Position numbers and translations under genes: made by a program. From Negadavirga shengliensis (GTDB lineage: Bacteria; Bacteroidota; Bacteroidia; Cytophagales; Cyclobacteriaceae), in NCBI RefSeq assembly GCF_042652345.1, contig NZ_JBHSJJ010000007.1, positions 186,001 through 250,000 on the forward strand: a stretch of 64,000 nt of DNA, given 5' to 3'. The notes beneath the pieces are model-generated. The model saw only the letters and a program-made list of their open reading frames with translations. It made no database searches and was not told where the DNA came from. This document shows, piece after piece, positions 63,131 through 64,000 of this stretch (position 1 is its first letter; each line of letters starts with the position of its first letter).

Positions 63131-64000
63131 ATGAGCCCACTTTTGGTATTCGGGGTTATTGCCGGCTATTTTGCGTTGTTACTTTTGATCAGCTACCTCA
63201 CCTCCCTGCAATCAGACAGCCTTACCTTTTACACGGGAAACAGAAAATCACCTTGGTTTTTGGTGGCATTTGGAATGGTGGGGGCTTCTCTATCCGGCGT
63301 GACTTTCATCTCGGTGCCCGGGGAAGTAGGCAACACCCACTGGGGCTACCTTCAGTTTGTGATGGGAAATATGGTAGGATATGCCGTTATCGCCTTGATC
63401 CTGATTCCGCTTTTTTACAGGCTTAATCTGATTTCTATCTACGAATACCTGAAAACCCGGTTTGGCAAAAAAACATATTTGTCAGGCGCCACCATTTTTC
63501 TGATTTCCCAGACAATCGGTGCTTCATTCAGGCTGTTTTTGGCGGCGACCGTCTTGCAAATCGCCTTTTTCGATGCTTTTGGAGTACCTTTTTACACCTC
63601 CGTATTGGCCACCATGGTGTTGATCTGGTTGTATACTTTTAAAAGCGGCATCAAAACCATCGTGTGGACGGACACCCTTCAAACCACTTTTTTGCTTCTG
63701 GCGGTGATCATCAGCATCCTGATGATTGCTTCCCATCTGGACAAAGACGGCACCGGGTTATTGGATCTGATTGCCCAAAGTGGGCATTCGAAAATCTTCG
63801 TCTGGGAGGGCAATTCCAGTCAGAATTTTTTCAAAATGTTTGCAGCAGGTATTTTTATCACCATCGCCATGAACGGACTGGATCAAAATGTAATGCAAAA
63901 AAACCTCACCTGCCGCAATAAAAAAGATGCCCAGAAAAACATCTTCTGGTTTTCCATTAGCTTTTTCCTGTCCAATATCCTTTTCCTGTCACTGGGGGTT
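63131..64000 (+). CDS. sodium/solute symporter (SSS family), truncated by right edge
   Basis: The first 290 residues are in the window, starting MSPLLVFGVIAGYFALLLLIS, with GNRKSPWFLVAFGMVGASLSG, SVPGEVGNTHWGY, SIYEYLKTRFGKKTYL and NGLDQNVMQKNLTC. It is divergent from the GH3-beta-lactamase gene (118-bp gap). Muropeptide-sugar uptake, as for the Tannerella MurNAc transporter of this family, is a reasonable inference. Confidence 0.9.
   Translation, partial: MSPLLVFGVIAGYFALLLLISYLTSLQSDSLTFYTGNRKSPWFLVAFGMVGASLSGVTFISVPGEVGNTHWGYLQFVMGNMVGYAVIALILIPLFYRLNLISIYEYLKTRFGKKTYLSGATIFLISQTIGASFRLFLAATVLQIAFFDAFGVPFYTSVLATMVLIWLYTFKSGIKTIVWTDTLQTTFLLLAVIISILMIASHLDKDGTGLLDLIAQSGHSKIFVWEGNSSQNFFKMFAAGIFITIAMNGLDQNVMQKNLTCRNKKDAQKNIFWFSISFFLSNILFLSLGV

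Overview
The window comes from a Bacteroidota genome, most likely Cytophagales (Cyclobacteriaceae-like). Supporting marks are a Por-type (T9SS) C-terminal sorting tail, outer-membrane families typical of the phylum (carboxypeptidase-regulatory-like plus TonB-dependent barrel, Porin_10-type barrel), a Reg_prop/Y_Y_Y sensor kinase, a menaquinone (men) locus, and promoter -7 elements of the form TAnnTTTG with little use of Shine-Dalgarno sites. I see no tRNA, rRNA, CRISPR array or intact insertion sequence.

Layout. 1-4.1 kb (-): N-terminal part of a very large secreted adhesin-like protein that runs off the left edge. 4.2-9.4 kb (-): a tail-collar (MdpB-like) protein, a small helical protein, an aerolysin-like pore-forming protein candidate, and a TPR sensor kinase with its NarL-type regulator. 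9.8-17.0 kb (-): DinB protein, GMC oxidoreductase, FtsX/MacB-type permease, MiaE, putative porin, LpxK. 17.1-19.5 kb (+): Nif3-like protein, zinc-ribbon coiled-coil protein, small secreted protein. 19.5-23.5 kb: histidine phosphatase (-), then a menaquinone operon of hotdog thioesterase, menF and menD (+). 23.6-26.1 kb (+): inositol oxygenase and a sodium/solute symporter. 26.3-30.8 kb (+): OmpR-type two-component pair and a TonB-dependent receptor. 30.9-34.8 kb (-): NarL-type regulator and a Reg_prop sensor kinase. 35.1-38.9 kb: small exported proteins, a lipoprotein, a broken ion-channel remnant and an AT-rich stretch with an alpha/beta hydrolase. 39.1-42.7 kb (+): a compact sulfur module (Tat-exported DsrE-like protein, second exported DsrE protein, TsdA-like dihaem cytochrome, TauE/SafE exporter, small outer-membrane barrel). 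42.9-46.3 kb (-): small hypothetical proteins, GH43 enzyme, DUF2267 protein. 46.6-50.7 kb: FecA-like TonB receptor (+) and a T9SS-sorted DUF11-type surface protein (-). 51.3-58.8 kb (+): RND efflux system (adaptor, pump, outer-membrane factor) with small flanking genes. 58.8-64 kb: Dabb-domain lipoprotein (-), stand-alone receiver (+), GH3-beta-lactamase fusion (-) and a truncated sodium/solute symporter (+) that look like peptidoglycan recycling.

The most striking structure is a duplicated promoter architecture. The 18-bp element CCCCTACGTAAAACCTGC sits upstream of both the pore-former candidate and the small helical/tail-collar pair. In both copies it lies exactly 16 nt from a matching -33 element, which lies exactly 15 nt from a -7 element. 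This ties the two units to one regulator, plausibly the adjacent TPR-kinase/NarL pair. A second candidate circuit is the inverted repeat ATCCCC-N6-GGGGAT (one mismatch in one copy), found upstream of the Reg_prop kinase, its regulator and the sulfur module. Both are read directly from sequence; their function is inference.
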